DNA of 64,000 bases from Frigidibacter sp037095735 (lineage in GTDB: Bacteria > Pseudomonadota > Alphaproteobacteria > Rhodobacterales > Rhodobacteraceae): contig NZ_JBAWKD010000001.1 of assembly GCF_037095735.1 (NCBI RefSeq), positions 558,001 to 622,000 on the forward strand, written 5' to 3'. The notes beneath the pieces were generated by a model. The model was given only the letters and a program-made list of their open reading frames with translations. It searched no databases and was not told the origin of the DNA. The translations under genes and the position numbers were made by a program. This document shows, in pieces, positions 8,735 to 17,751 of this stretch. Every line of letters begins with the position of its first letter. The first letter of the stretch is position 1.

Positions 8735-9646
8735 TCAGTCCGCGGTGGCGCCGGGGACCCGGCGTCGGAAGCCCTGCAGAAGCCAGGAGCGGAACACCTT
8801 GGCAGAGGCCTTCTGGCTTTGCCGTTCGGGCATCACCACCCAGAAGCTGTCCTCGGTCACCACCGGGGGGCCGAAGACCGCCCAGAGTTCGCCGCGGGCC
8901 AGTTCCGCCTCGACATAGGCCAGCGGCACCACCGCGATGCCCAGACCCGCGATGGCGGCAGAGATCAGCGTGTCGCTGTTGGGCAGCCGCGGCCCCTGGA
9001 TCGCGCCGCTGTGCTTCTGCCCCGAGATCCGCAGCCAGGTCAGCCACAGGTCCGGCCGCCCGGCGTTCTGCAGGCTGCGGATCGCGCCGAAGTCGAGATG
9101 CGCCGGCGCCTCGCCCACCGGGATCAGCCGCGGAGAGGCGACGGCGACGATCCGCTCGCCGAACAGTTCCTGCGCGATCGCCCCGCGCCACGAGCCCCGG
9201 CCGCGCAGGATCGCGACATCGGTGTCGGTGTCCTCGAAGTTCAGCTCGCCCTCGGTGCTGCCGATCTCGACCATGATGCCGGGATGGGCGTCGATGAACC
9301 CGCCAAGGCGCGGGGTCAGCCAGCGGGACGAGAAGGCGGGCAGTGTCCGGATCATCAGCCGGTCGTCGAGCTTGCGCCCGCGCACCGTGTCGATCGAGGC
9401 CTGTTCGATCTGGTCGAGCAGCAGCGTGATGTCGGCAAGATAGCTGCTGCCGGCCTGCGTCAGCACGATGCGCGACCCGATCCGCTCGAACAGGCGCACC
9501 CCCAGGAAGCCTTCCAGGTTGGTGATTTGCCGGCTGACGCCGCTTTGGGTGATCGACATGTCCTCGGCCGCTCGGGTGAAGCTGCCGTGGCGGCCGGCGG
9601 CCTCGAAGGCCTGCAGGGCGGAAAGCGAGGGAAGAAATCTGCGCAT
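8735..9646 (-). CDS. LysR-family transcriptional regulator (GcvA-like)
   Basis: This 303-residue regulator has an N-terminal winged HTH (LSALQAFEAAGRHGSFTRAA, then ITQSGVSRQITNLEGFLGVR) and a C-terminal substrate-binding domain. The N-terminus resembles the GcvA subgroup. I chose the ATG at 9646 because GAGAGG lies 5 nt upstream; a GTG two codons earlier (9652) is also possible. It is divergent from the DadA-like gene (start 9883), so it probably controls the 9.9-21.4 kb genes and itself. An inverted repeat at 9657-9673 is a candidate site. Confidence 0.9.
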   Translation of the reverse strand: MRRFLPSLSALQAFEAAGRHGSFTRAAEDMSITQSGVSRQITNLEGFLGVRLFERIGSRIVLTQAGSSYLADITLLLDQIEQASIDTVRGRKLDDRLMIRTLPAFSSRWLTPRLGGFIDAHPGIMVEIGSTEGELNFEDTDTDVAILRGRGSWRGAIAQELFGERIVAVASPRLIPVGEAPAHLDFGAIRSLQNAGRPDLWLTWLRISGQKHSGAIQGPRLPNSDTLISAAIAGLGIAVVPLAYVEAELARGELWAVFGPPVVTEDSFWVVMPERQSQKASAKVFRSWLLQGFRRRVPGATAD

Positions 9647-9656
9647 GGGCACCTCT

Positions 9657-9673
9657 CATGATCAAAAGTCATG
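9657..9673. promoter_or_regulatory. candidate LysR-type operator
   Basis: CATGA-N7-TCATG is a perfect 5-7-5 inverted repeat 11 bp upstream of the lysR start, in the 236-bp space between two divergent genes. LysR sites often have this spacing (T-N11-A type), but the position so close to the start would suit autorepression. This is based on pattern only. Confidence 0.35.
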
Positions 9674-9882
9674 CCTGTGTGAGGTTTTCAAGCATTTTCA
9701 GCGCCTCGGCGCTGCGCCACAACAGCATCAGGCAAGGACAGCCGCCGGCAAAAGGGCCGGCCACCGCCCTGACCTGTGACCACTCAACCGACCGGGGCGC
9801 CCCCGGCCCGGCCGTGGCCCCGACCGGGCGCGGCGGGGGCCGCGGGCATGCCCGCCGGACCAGGAACGGAGATCCGCGCGCC

Positions 9883-11151
9883 ATGCAGGCCGCAGCACGC
9901 AAACAGGAGGTCGTGGTGATCGGTGCCGGGATCGTCGGTGCCGCGACCGCACTGCGGCTGGTGCAGGATGGCCACCGGGTGACCATCGTCGAGCCGGCAG
10001 AGCCCGGCGGGCCGCAGGCCGCCAGCCACGGAAACGGCGCCTTCCTCAGCCCCGCCTCGATCATCCCGATGTCCGGGCCGGGGCTGTGGCGCAAGGTGCC
10101 GGGCTATCTGTGCGATCCCGCCGGGGCGCTGACCATCCGCTGGCGCCACCTGCCGCGGCTTCTGCCCTGGCTCTGGCGGTTCCTACTGTCGGGCTGGACC
10201 GAGGCGCGGGTCGAACGCACCGCCGCCGCGCTGAACGACCTGCTGCAGGGCGCCCCCTCGCGCCACGTGGCATTGGCCGAAGCGATCGGCCGGCCCGAGC
10301 TGATCCGTCGCGACGGGCTGGTCTATGCCTTCGCCGACCGCGCCGCGCTGGCCGGCGAGGCGCTGAGCTGGCGCCTGCGCCGCCGCTTCGGGGTGAAGAC
10401 CCGCGAGCTTGAAGCCGGGGAGCTGCACGCGAGGCTGCCGGCGCTTGCGGACAGCTACCGCTTCGGCCTGCTGGTCGAAGACGGCGGCCATTGCCACGAC
10501 CCCGGCGCCTATACCGCGGCCATCGTCGCCGAGGCAGAGCGGCGCGGGGCCCGGCGGGTCCGGGCCGAAGCCACCGGTTTCGAGATCGCGGGCGGCAGAC
10601 TGCGGGCGCTCGTCACCGCGGCGGGCGCGATCCCCTGCGATGCGGTGGTGATCGCGGCCGGTATCCGCTCGAAACGGCTGGCGCGGGCGGCGGGCGACCG
10701 CATCCCGATGGAAAGCGAACGGGGCTATCACGTCGAGATCGCCGCGCCCGGCATCGCGCTGTCCGCCCCGGTCATGCCGCAGGACGGCAAGATGGCCAAC
10801 ACGATGACCGCGGGGGGCCTGCGCGCCTCGGGGCAGGTCGAGCTGGCCTCGGAGGAGGCCGCGCCCGACTGGCGCCGCGCGGACATCCTGCTGGGGCACC
10901 TGCGCCGCACCTGGCCGGGCCTTGCCACCGGGGGCGAGATCCGCCGCTGGCAGGGCAACCGCCCCTCGACCCCGGACGGGCGGCCGGTCATCGGCCCGGC
11001 GCGCGCCTGCCCGCAGATCGTCCATGCCTTCGGGCACGGCCATATCGGCCTTGCCTCGTCGCCGATGACGGCCGAGATCGTCGCGGCGCTGATCGCCGGG
11101 CGCGAGCCGCCGATCGACATCGCGCCGTTCTCGCCAGACCGCTTCCGCTAA
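9883..11151 (+). CDS. FAD-dependent oxidoreductase, D-amino acid dehydrogenase (DadA/DAO) family
   Basis: This 422-residue protein has an N-terminal Rossmann FAD motif (VVVIGAGIVGAATALRLVQD) and a DAO-family C-terminus (PSTPDGRPVIGPA, FGHGHIGLASSP). DadA-type enzymes oxidise D-amino acids to 2-keto acids, passing electrons to quinone or O2. The ATG at 9883 is preceded by an AACGGAGA ribosome site. Longer upstream starts have no family similarity. It is the first gene of the divergent cluster with hydroxyacid dehydrogenase, aminotransferase and racemase-like genes, which supports an amino-acid role. The substrate and stereospecificity are not readable from sequence. Confidence 0.85.
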   Translation: MQAAARKQEVVVIGAGIVGAATALRLVQDGHRVTIVEPAEPGGPQAASHGNGAFLSPASIIPMSGPGLWRKVPGYLCDPAGALTIRWRHLPRLLPWLWRFLLSGWTEARVERTAAALNDLLQGAPSRHVALAEAIGRPELIRRDGLVYAFADRAALAGEALSWRLRRRFGVKTRELEAGELHARLPALADSYRFGLLVEDGGHCHDPGAYTAAIVAEAERRGARRVRAEATGFEIAGGRLRALVTAAGAIPCDAVVIAAGIRSKRLARAAGDRIPMESERGYHVEIAAPGIALSAPVMPQDGKMANTMTAGGLRASGQVELASEEAAPDWRRADILLGHLRRTWPGLATGGEIRRWQGNRPSTPDGRPVIGPARACPQIVHAFGHGHIGLASSPMTAEIVAALIAGREPPIDIAPFSPDRFR

Positions 11152-11175
11152 CCGCTTTCACCAACCGCTTTCACC
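11150..11175. repeat. 13-bp tandem duplication after the DadA-like stop
   Basis: AACCGCTTTCACC occurs twice head to tail, beginning at the DadA-like stop codon. It is probably a simple slippage duplication. Confidence 0.7.
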
Positions 11176-11254
11176 GACCGGCCCGCCGGTCGGACCTTCC
11201 TGCTCCGGGCCCTCGGGCACCGGCCTCCCCAGTCACGACTTCAGGACACCTGCC

Positions 11255-12250
11255 ATGACCCTGCACGCCGCGCCGGCCCCGATGCTGCCCACCCGGGACA
11301 AGCTGCACATCCTTTTCGCCCATGGCGCCTATGACATGAAGCCGATCTTCGACGCGGCGCATGGCGACATCCGCACCACGCAGGTCTCGACCTATGCGGA
11401 TCTGGCGGCGGCGCTGCCCAAGGCGGATGTCCTCGTGACCTCGATGCTGTGGAAGAACGACCTGCTGCCGCTGGCGGGACGGCTGAAATACCTGCAGTCC
11501 GTCAGCTCGGGCACCAACCAGTACGACAGGGAGGCGTTCCGCGCGCAGGGCATCCGGCTGGCCTCGGGTCAGGGCGTCAACAAGAACGCCGTATCGGAAC
11601 ATGCCATCGGGCTGCTGCTGTCGCTGACGCGGCGCCTTTCGCTGGCCCGGGACAACCAGACCGCCGGCCACTGGCGCCCCGAACAGACCGAACCCGCGCA
11701 GCGCGAGGACGAGCTGCCCGGCAAGACCATGATCGTGGTCGGCACCGGCGGCATCGGCGACCGGATCGCGCGGATCGCCCGGGCGCTGGACATGACGGTG
11801 ATCGGCGTCCGGCGCGACGCCTCGAAAGGCGCGGGCGCCGCGGACGAGGTGCACGGCTTCCGCGACCTGAGGGCGGTGTTGCCGCGCGCCGACGTGGTGG
11901 TGCTGAGCTGCCCGCTGACCGACGAGACCGCGAACATCATCGATGCCGCGGCGCTGGCCGTGATGAAGCCCTCGGCCCTGCTGATCAACGTCGCGCGGGG
12001 GGGCTGCGTCGACGAAGAGGCGCTGATCGCCGCGCTGGAGGCAGGGCGCCTTGCCGGCGCCGGGCTGGACGTGACCCGGGTCGAGCCGCTGCCGCCGACC
12101 AGCCCGCTGTGGGGCCTGCGCAATGTCGTGCTGACCCCGCATGCGGCGGGCGAGACCCGGAAATACGAACGCAACGTGCTGGCCGTGCTGGACGAGAACC
12201 TGTCGCGGCTGTGGGCGGGGCGTGCCGATCTCGTCAACGGCATCGTCTGA
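11255..12250 (+). CDS. D-isomer-specific 2-hydroxyacid dehydrogenase
   Basis: This 331-residue NAD(P)-dependent oxidoreductase interconverts a 2-hydroxy acid and its 2-keto acid. The nucleotide-binding motif is VVGTGGIGDRIARIARAL. The catalytic Arg lies in LINVARGG, the Glu in VEPLPPTSPLW, and the His in LTPHAAGE. The second beta strand ends VIGVRR, with Arg where NAD-specific members have Asp, which suggests NADP(H) preference. It is followed after 10 bp by an aminotransferase, so a shared 2-keto acid is plausible. Confidence 0.9.
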   Translation: MTLHAAPAPMLPTRDKLHILFAHGAYDMKPIFDAAHGDIRTTQVSTYADLAAALPKADVLVTSMLWKNDLLPLAGRLKYLQSVSSGTNQYDREAFRAQGIRLASGQGVNKNAVSEHAIGLLLSLTRRLSLARDNQTAGHWRPEQTEPAQREDELPGKTMIVVGTGGIGDRIARIARALDMTVIGVRRDASKGAGAADEVHGFRDLRAVLPRADVVVLSCPLTDETANIIDAAALAVMKPSALLINVARGGCVDEEALIAALEAGRLAGAGLDVTRVEPLPPTSPLWGLRNVVLTPHAAGETRKYERNVLAVLDENLSRLWAGRADLVNGIV

Positions 12251-12260
12251 GGGGCGGGCG

Positions 12261-13490
12261 ATGCTGGACCAGATCCCCCCGTTCCGCCGCGCCGGCCGGC
12301 TGGCGACGCAGCAGGTCTCGGAGATCCTGCGCGTCGGCGCCCGCGCGGCCGAGATGCAGCGCGCCGGCGCCCCGGTGATCGTCCTCGGCGCGGGCGAACC
12401 CGATTTCGACACGCCCGCCCATGTGGTCGAAGCCGCCCATCGCGCGATGCTGGCCGGCGACACCAGATACACCGCCCTTGACGGCACGCCCGCGCTGAAG
12501 GCGGCGATCGTCCGCAAATTCGCGCGCGAGAACGGGCTGGACTACGCGCCCGCCGAGATCACCGTCGCCAACGGCGCCAAGCAGGTGATCTACAACGCGC
12601 TGATGGCGACGCTCGACCCCGGGGACGAGGTCGTGATCCCGATGCCCTACTGGACGACCTATTCGGCGATGGTCGAGATCGCCGGGGGCACCGCCGTCAC
12701 CATCGCCTGCGGCGCCGAGGACGGCTTCCGCCTGACACCCGAACGGCTCGAGGCCGCGATCACCCCGCGCACCCGCTGGCTGATGCTGAATTCGCCCTCG
12801 AACCCGACCGGCGCGGCCTATGATGCGGCTGGCCTGACCGCGCTGGCGGAGGTTCTGGAACGCCATCCCCATGTCTGGCTGATGTCGGACGAGATCTACG
12901 AGCACATCACCTATGACGGCTTCCGCTGCGTCTCGCCGCCGGCGCTGTGCCCGGCGCTGCGCGCGCGCACGCTGATCGTCAACGGCGTCTCGAAGGCCTA
13001 TGCGATGACCGGCTGGCGGATCGGCTACGGGGCCGGGCCGGCGGCGCTGATCTCGGCGATGGCGGTGGTGCAGAGCCAGTCGACCTCGAACCCCTGCTCG
13101 ATCTCGCAGGCGGCGACCATCGCCGCGCTCGACGGGCCGCAGGACTTCCTGGCCGCGCGCGCCGAAAGCTTCCGCCAGCGCCGCGATCTGGTCGTCGATG
13201 CGCTGAACGCCATTCCCGGCCTGTCCTGCCGCCGCCCCGAAGGGGCCTTCTACACCTATGCAAGCTGCGCGGGCCTGCTGGGGGCCGGAACGCCCGAAGG
13301 CACGACGATCGCGAGCGACCGCGACTTCTGTTCCTGGATCCTCGCGACGGCGCATGTCGCGATGGTGCCGGGCTCGGCCTTCGGGCTGTCGCCGTTCTTC
13401 CGCATCTCCTACGCGACCGGCGCGGCGGAACTGGCAGAGGCGATGGATCGCATCGCCCGCGCCTGCGCGACGCTGACGCTGCGGGGCTGA
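12261..13490 (+). CDS. class I/II pyridoxal-phosphate aminotransferase
   Basis: This 409-residue fold-type I aminotransferase resembles the aspartate/aromatic aminotransferase subgroup. Motifs include LGAGEPDFDTP near the N-terminus, MLNSPSNPTGAAYD, and the PLP-binding lysine in NGVSKAYAMTGWRIGYG (about residue 245). It transfers an amino group to a 2-keto acid, probably that of the neighbouring dehydrogenases. I place the start at the ATG 12261, after a GGGGCGGGCG stretch; upstream in-frame ATGs would run into the preceding gene. A permease gene follows after 3 bp. Confidence 0.92.
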   Translation: MLDQIPPFRRAGRLATQQVSEILRVGARAAEMQRAGAPVIVLGAGEPDFDTPAHVVEAAHRAMLAGDTRYTALDGTPALKAAIVRKFARENGLDYAPAEITVANGAKQVIYNALMATLDPGDEVVIPMPYWTTYSAMVEIAGGTAVTIACGAEDGFRLTPERLEAAITPRTRWLMLNSPSNPTGAAYDAAGLTALAEVLERHPHVWLMSDEIYEHITYDGFRCVSPPALCPALRARTLIVNGVSKAYAMTGWRIGYGAGPAALISAMAVVQSQSTSNPCSISQAATIAALDGPQDFLAARAESFRQRRDLVVDALNAIPGLSCRRPEGAFYTYASCAGLLGAGTPEGTTIASDRDFCSWILATAHVAMVPGSAFGLSPFFRISYATGAAELAEAMDRIARACATLTLRG

Positions 13491-13493
13491 CCG

Positions 13494-14930
13494 ATGGCGG
13501 ACCAGATCGCCCTGCCGCGTCCGGCAGGCCCCCTGCCCGCGCCGGCAACCTGGCTGCAGATCGCGATGCTGCTCTGCCTGGTGGGCGGATCGCTCGGGCA
13601 CACGCCGGCGGCGCTGCAGCTTGCCGCCCTGCTGGCCTTGGCCTGGATGGCGACGCAGGTGCAGCGGATGATCCGGCTGGCGCAGGTCTTTCTGGCGCTG
13701 GCCGCGGTGCTGGCGGCGGTGGCGCTGGCCGTGATGCCCGGAGCTTTCGCCCGGATCGAGACCGCCGTCATCCAGGGCACCGGCTTCGCCGCGCTGATGA
13801 TGGTGCTGGGGCTGCTGCGCGACCCCGTGCGCCGTTCGCGCGCCGCGATCGGCGCGACGGGCTATCTGCTGTCGGTTCCGCCGGCCCGCCGCTTCGCCGC
13901 GCTGTTCGCCGGGGCGCATCTGATGAGCCTGATGTTCAACGTCGGCATCATCGCGATGATCGGCGACCTGACGGAAAGTCGCGACGGGCGCGACCTCAGC
14001 CGCGATCCAAGCCGTCGGGCGATGGTGATGGCGGCGATGCGCGGCGCGGCGCTGGTCGCGATCTGGTCGCCGATCGGCCTTGGCTTCGCGATCGTCAGCG
14101 CCGGGATCCCGACGCTGGACCCGGTGCGGCTGGTGCTGGCCGCCGCCGCCTTCACCGCGGTCGCGGTGCTGATCGGCTGCCGCTGGCCGCTGCTGCCGCC
14201 CGAGGCCAGCGTGCAGCCCGAGGACCGCCCCGCCCCGCCCGTGTCGCCGATGGGGCCGATGGGGCCGATGATGGCACCGGGCATCGGGCCGATGCTGGCG
14301 ATCCTCGCGATCTCGGGCCTGCTGCTGGCCGCGACCTATGCTCTGCACCGCCTTGCCGGTCCGAGCTTCACCGTCGCCTCTGTCAGCGTTCTGCCAGCCT
14401 TCGCGCTGGTCTGGCTGGCCCTCGAAAGCCGGGGCGCCCCCGGCAGATTCGGCCCGCGGCTGGGTCTGGCCCTGACCGCGCTGGGCGACCTGCGCTCGGA
14501 AGGGGCGACCTTCCTGTCGGCCAATGTCATCGGCGCGGTGCTGTCGATGGGGCTGCAGGCGACGCCTGTCTGGCACGCGCTGGTCGCGAGCGACGCGGCC
14601 GGACTGCCGCTGGCGCTGGCCTGCCTTGTCGCCGTGCCGCTGGCCGCCTCTGTCTACCTGCCGAACACCATCGTCGTCGTGATGGGGGCGCAGCTTCTGG
14701 GGCACACGCCGCTGGGCACCGGCCATCCGCTGACGCTGGCGCTGGCGCTCTGCATCGGCTGGGGGCTTGCGATCTGCGTCTCGCCGCTCAGCGCGATGTG
14801 CCTGATCACCGCGCGCTTCTGCGGCGTCAGCTCCCGCAAGGTCGCGCTGGGATGGAACGCCCGATATGTGTTTCTACTGACCCTGCTCGGACTGGCGGCG
14901 GTGACGCTGTGCCATGCCGCCGGGCTCTGA
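13494..14930 (+). CDS. multi-spanning membrane protein, probable permease (family not recognised)
   Basis: This 478-residue protein has about ten or more strongly hydrophobic segments, with a Gly/Pro/Met-rich linker (VSPMGPMGPMMAPGIGP) near the middle separating two halves. The second half has loops such as YLPNTIVVVMGAQLLGHTP and CVSPLSAMCLITARFCGVSS. This two-half layout is reminiscent of ion-transporter-superfamily permeases (ArsB/DcuC/NhaD-like), but I cannot assign a family. It sits 3 bp behind the aminotransferase and 30 bp before the monooxygenase gene. It may import or export a pathway metabolite, which is inference. Confidence 0.75.
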   Translation: MADQIALPRPAGPLPAPATWLQIAMLLCLVGGSLGHTPAALQLAALLALAWMATQVQRMIRLAQVFLALAAVLAAVALAVMPGAFARIETAVIQGTGFAALMMVLGLLRDPVRRSRAAIGATGYLLSVPPARRFAALFAGAHLMSLMFNVGIIAMIGDLTESRDGRDLSRDPSRRAMVMAAMRGAALVAIWSPIGLGFAIVSAGIPTLDPVRLVLAAAAFTAVAVLIGCRWPLLPPEASVQPEDRPAPPVSPMGPMGPMMAPGIGPMLAILAISGLLLAATYALHRLAGPSFTVASVSVLPAFALVWLALESRGAPGRFGPRLGLALTALGDLRSEGATFLSANVIGAVLSMGLQATPVWHALVASDAAGLPLALACLVAVPLAASVYLPNTIVVVMGAQLLGHTPLGTGHPLTLALALCIGWGLAICVSPLSAMCLITARFCGVSSRKVALGWNARYVFLLTLLGLAAVTLCHAAGL

Positions 14931-14960
14931 CCGCGATCCCCGCCGCCCAAAGGTGCCGAC

Positions 14961-16634
14961 ATGACCCAGCTTTCCGCCTTCGGACCCGACTTCCCCTTCG
15001 CCTTCGACGACTGGATCCGCCACCCCGAAGGCCTCGGCCGGTTGCCGAAGGACATGGCCGGGACCGAGGTCGCGGTGATCGGCGCCGGCGCCTCGGGCAT
15101 CATCGCGGCCTTCGAGCTGATGAAGCTGGGCCTGCGCCCGGTGATCTACGAGGCCGCGCGCTTCGGCGGGCGCCTGCGCTCGGTGCCGTTCGAGGGCACG
15201 GATGGCATCGTGGCCGAGCTGGGCGGCATGCGCTTCCCCGCCTCGTCGCGGGGCTTCTTCCACTATCTCGACATGGTCGGGCTGAAGACCCGGCCGTTCC
15301 CGAACCCGCTGACGCCCGCCGCGGGCTCGACCGTCATCGATCTGGAAGGACGCACGCTCTTCGCGCGGACGCTGGGCGACCTGCCCCCCTTCTACCGCGA
15401 GATCGCCGAGGCCTATTCCGAGGCGCTGGCCGCGCAGGCCGCCTTCCCCGAGTTGCAGGCCGCGATCCGGCTGCGCGACGTGGGCCAGATCAAGGCGCTG
15501 TGGGACCCGCTGGTCGCGGCCTGGGACGAGCGCACCTTCTACGACTTCGTCGCCGGCTCCGAGGCGTTCCGGCGGCTCGACTTCCAGCACCGCGAGATCT
15601 TCGGTCAGGTCGGCTTCGGCACCGGCGGCTGGGACAGCGACTTCCCGAACTCGATGCTCGAGATCCTGCGGGTGAACCTGCTGGGGCTCGATGACGACCA
15701 GCAGCTGGTCGAGGGCGGGGTCGAGCAGGTGCTCTGGCGCCTGTGGCGCGCGACGCCGCCCTGCGCGCACTGGCCCGAGGGCACGTCGCTGTCGTCACTC
15801 AACGGCGGGGCGACGCGGTCGCGCGCGGTGGCGATCGGCCGCAACGGCGCGGGCGCACTGACGGTGACCGACCAGTGGGGCACCGAGACCGCCTATGCCG
15901 CGGTGCTCGCCACCTGCCAGAGCCACCTTCTGACCACGGCGATCGACACCGACGAAAGCCTGTTCAGCCAGAAGATGTGGATGGCGCTGGATCGCACCCG
16001 CTACATGCAGGCCGCCAAGACCTTCGTGCTGACCGACCGGCCGTTCTGGAAGGACATCGACCCCGCCACGGGCCGCCCAGTCATGTCGATGACCCTGACC
16101 GACCGGCTGACGCGCGGCACCTACCTGTTCGACAACGGCGACGACAGGCCGGGCGTGATCTGCCTCAGCTACGCCTGGATGACCGACGCGCTGAAGGTGC
16201 TGCCGCATTCGGCCGAGAAGCGCACCGAACTGGCGCTGAAGGCGCTGGCCAAGATCTATCCCGGCGTCGACATCGCCCGCCACATCCGCAGCGCGCCGAT
16301 CTGCGTCAGTTGGGAGGCGGACGAGAACTTCCTGGGCGCCTTCAAGGGCGCGCTGCCGGGGCACTACCGCTACAACCACCGCATCTACGGCCATTTCATG
16401 CAGGACACCCTGCCCGAGGCCGAGCGCGGCCTGTTCCTGGCGGGCGACGGCGTCAGCTGGACCCCGGCCTGGGTCGAGGGCGCGGTGCAGACCGGGCTCA
16501 ATGCCGTCTGGGGGATCCTCGCCCATCTGGGCGGGACCACCCCCGCCGCGAACCCCGGTCCGGGCGACCTCTACCCGGAGATCGGCCCGGTGCGGCTCGA
16601 CGATCCGGGCCGCGAGGATGACTTTTCGTCATGA
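14961..16634 (+). CDS. flavin amine oxidase of the tryptophan 2-monooxygenase (IaaM) family
   Basis: This 557-residue flavoenzyme belongs to the amino-acid 2-monooxygenase group, whose members oxidatively decarboxylate an L-amino acid to the carboxamide (tryptophan to indoleacetamide, Phe or Lys analogues). The FAD motif VIGAGASG lies at 39-46 with Glu64 ending the second strand and GGRLR at 69-73. The family-typical ELGGMRFPASSRGFFHYL follows at about 86-103, and FGQVGFGTGGW plus LEILRVNLLG lie further on. The C-terminus has the second FAD-contact region GDGVSWTPAWVEGAVQTG. The start is ATG 14961. Substrate is undetermined. The amidase at 7213 could hydrolyse the amide product. Confidence 0.85.
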   Translation: MTQLSAFGPDFPFAFDDWIRHPEGLGRLPKDMAGTEVAVIGAGASGIIAAFELMKLGLRPVIYEAARFGGRLRSVPFEGTDGIVAELGGMRFPASSRGFFHYLDMVGLKTRPFPNPLTPAAGSTVIDLEGRTLFARTLGDLPPFYREIAEAYSEALAAQAAFPELQAAIRLRDVGQIKALWDPLVAAWDERTFYDFVAGSEAFRRLDFQHREIFGQVGFGTGGWDSDFPNSMLEILRVNLLGLDDDQQLVEGGVEQVLWRLWRATPPCAHWPEGTSLSSLNGGATRSRAVAIGRNGAGALTVTDQWGTETAYAAVLATCQSHLLTTAIDTDESLFSQKMWMALDRTRYMQAAKTFVLTDRPFWKDIDPATGRPVMSMTLTDRLTRGTYLFDNGDDRPGVICLSYAWMTDALKVLPHSAEKRTELALKALAKIYPGVDIARHIRSAPICVSWEADENFLGAFKGALPGHYRYNHRIYGHFMQDTLPEAERGLFLAGDGVSWTPAWVEGAVQTGLNAVWGILAHLGGTTPAANPGPGDLYPEIGPVRLDDPGREDDFSS

Positions 16635-16743
16635 ATGCGCGAAGATTCGGAAATGGGTGCCCGCGCCCGCTTCTGACAAGATCGGCCGGAAGGGCCGGCA
16701 AGGCTCGACAAGAACAACACCCTTTCCAACAGCGAGACCCGAG

Positions 16744-17745
16744 ATGAAGACCATGACCCTTGCGATCCTCCCCTCTGCCGCGCGTGCCGCAGTCCTGACG
16801 ACCGCCCTGACCACCGTGCTGGCCGGCGCCGCCGCCGCCGAAAGCTGGGACATGCCGGTCGCCTATCCGGCCGACAACTACCAGACCAAGAACGACGTGG
16901 CCTTCGCCGAGGACGTGAAGACCTGTTCGGGTGGCGCGCTCGAGATCACGGTCCATCCGGGCGGCTCGCTGTTCAAGGGCGACGAGATCAAGCGCGCGGT
17001 GCAGATGGGCGAGGCGCAGATCGGCGAGCGGCTGCTGTCGGCCCATGCCAACGAGAACCCGCTGTTCGCCTATGACTCGATCCCCTTCCTGGCCTCGTCC
17101 TTCGAAGCCTCTGACAAGCTTCGCGACGCGGCCGCGCCGGTGCTGGGCAAACTGCTGGAATCGCAGGGCATGACGCTGCTCTATTCGGTGCCGTGGCCGG
17201 CGCAGGGCCTGTATTTCGGCAAGGAAGTGAACTCGGTCGCCGACATGGCGGGCGTGAAGTTCCGCGCCTACAACGCCACCACCGCCAAGGTGGCCGAGCT
17301 GACCGGGATGGTCCCCACCCAGATCGAGGCGGCCGAGCTGAAGCAGGCGCTGGCGACCGGGGTCGTGGCCTCGATGATCTCGTCGGGGGCGACCGGTGTG
17401 GACGAGAAGGTCTGGGAAGACCTCAGCCACTTCTACGACGTGAAGGCCTGGCTGCCGCGCAACACGGTCTTCGTGAACACCGAGGCCTTCGCGGCGCTGC
17501 CGGCCGAGGTGCAGGACTGCGTCAAGTCCTCGGCCCAGACCGCCCAGACCCGCGGCACCGCCGAAGCCGCGAGCCTCGCGCAGGGCTTCGTCGACACGCT
17601 GGGCAAGAACGGCATGAAGATCGCCGAACCCTCTGACACGCTGAAGGCCGACCTGACCGCCATCGGCGAGAAGATGACCGCCGACTGGCTGGCCGCGACC
17701 GGCGACGACGGCAAGGCGATCATCGACGCCTACAAAGCGAACTGA
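16744..17745 (+). CDS. dctP: TRAP transporter substrate-binding protein
   Basis: This 333-residue protein has a cleavable signal peptide (about 30 residues, ending LAGAAAAES) and a mature domain of the DctP/TAXI-like fold. It captures an organic acid or amino acid in the periplasm and delivers it to the DctQM membrane unit. Motifs include HPGGSLFKGDEIKRAVQMGE and the ligand-contact Arg region GVKFRAYNATTAKVAELTG. Of two nearby ATGs (16744 and 16753), the first is preceded by GCGAGACCCGAG. A strong hairpin separates it from the fused dctQM gene. Confidence 0.92.
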   Translation: MKTMTLAILPSAARAAVLTTALTTVLAGAAAAESWDMPVAYPADNYQTKNDVAFAEDVKTCSGGALEITVHPGGSLFKGDEIKRAVQMGEAQIGERLLSAHANENPLFAYDSIPFLASSFEASDKLRDAAAPVLGKLLESQGMTLLYSVPWPAQGLYFGKEVNSVADMAGVKFRAYNATTAKVAELTGMVPTQIEAAELKQALATGVVASMISSGATGVDEKVWEDLSHFYDVKAWLPRNTVFVNTEAFAALPAEVQDCVKSSAQTAQTRGTAEAASLAQGFVDTLGKNGMKIAEPSDTLKADLTAIGEKMTADWLAATGDDGKAIIDAYKAN

Positions 17746-17751
17746 GGACAT

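Noticed and set aside
12947..15694. Plus-strand open frame of about 900 codons across aminotransferase, permease and monooxygenase genes
   Set aside because: It is an alternative frame of three real genes with Arg/Ala/Gly-rich low-complexity translation and no domain.
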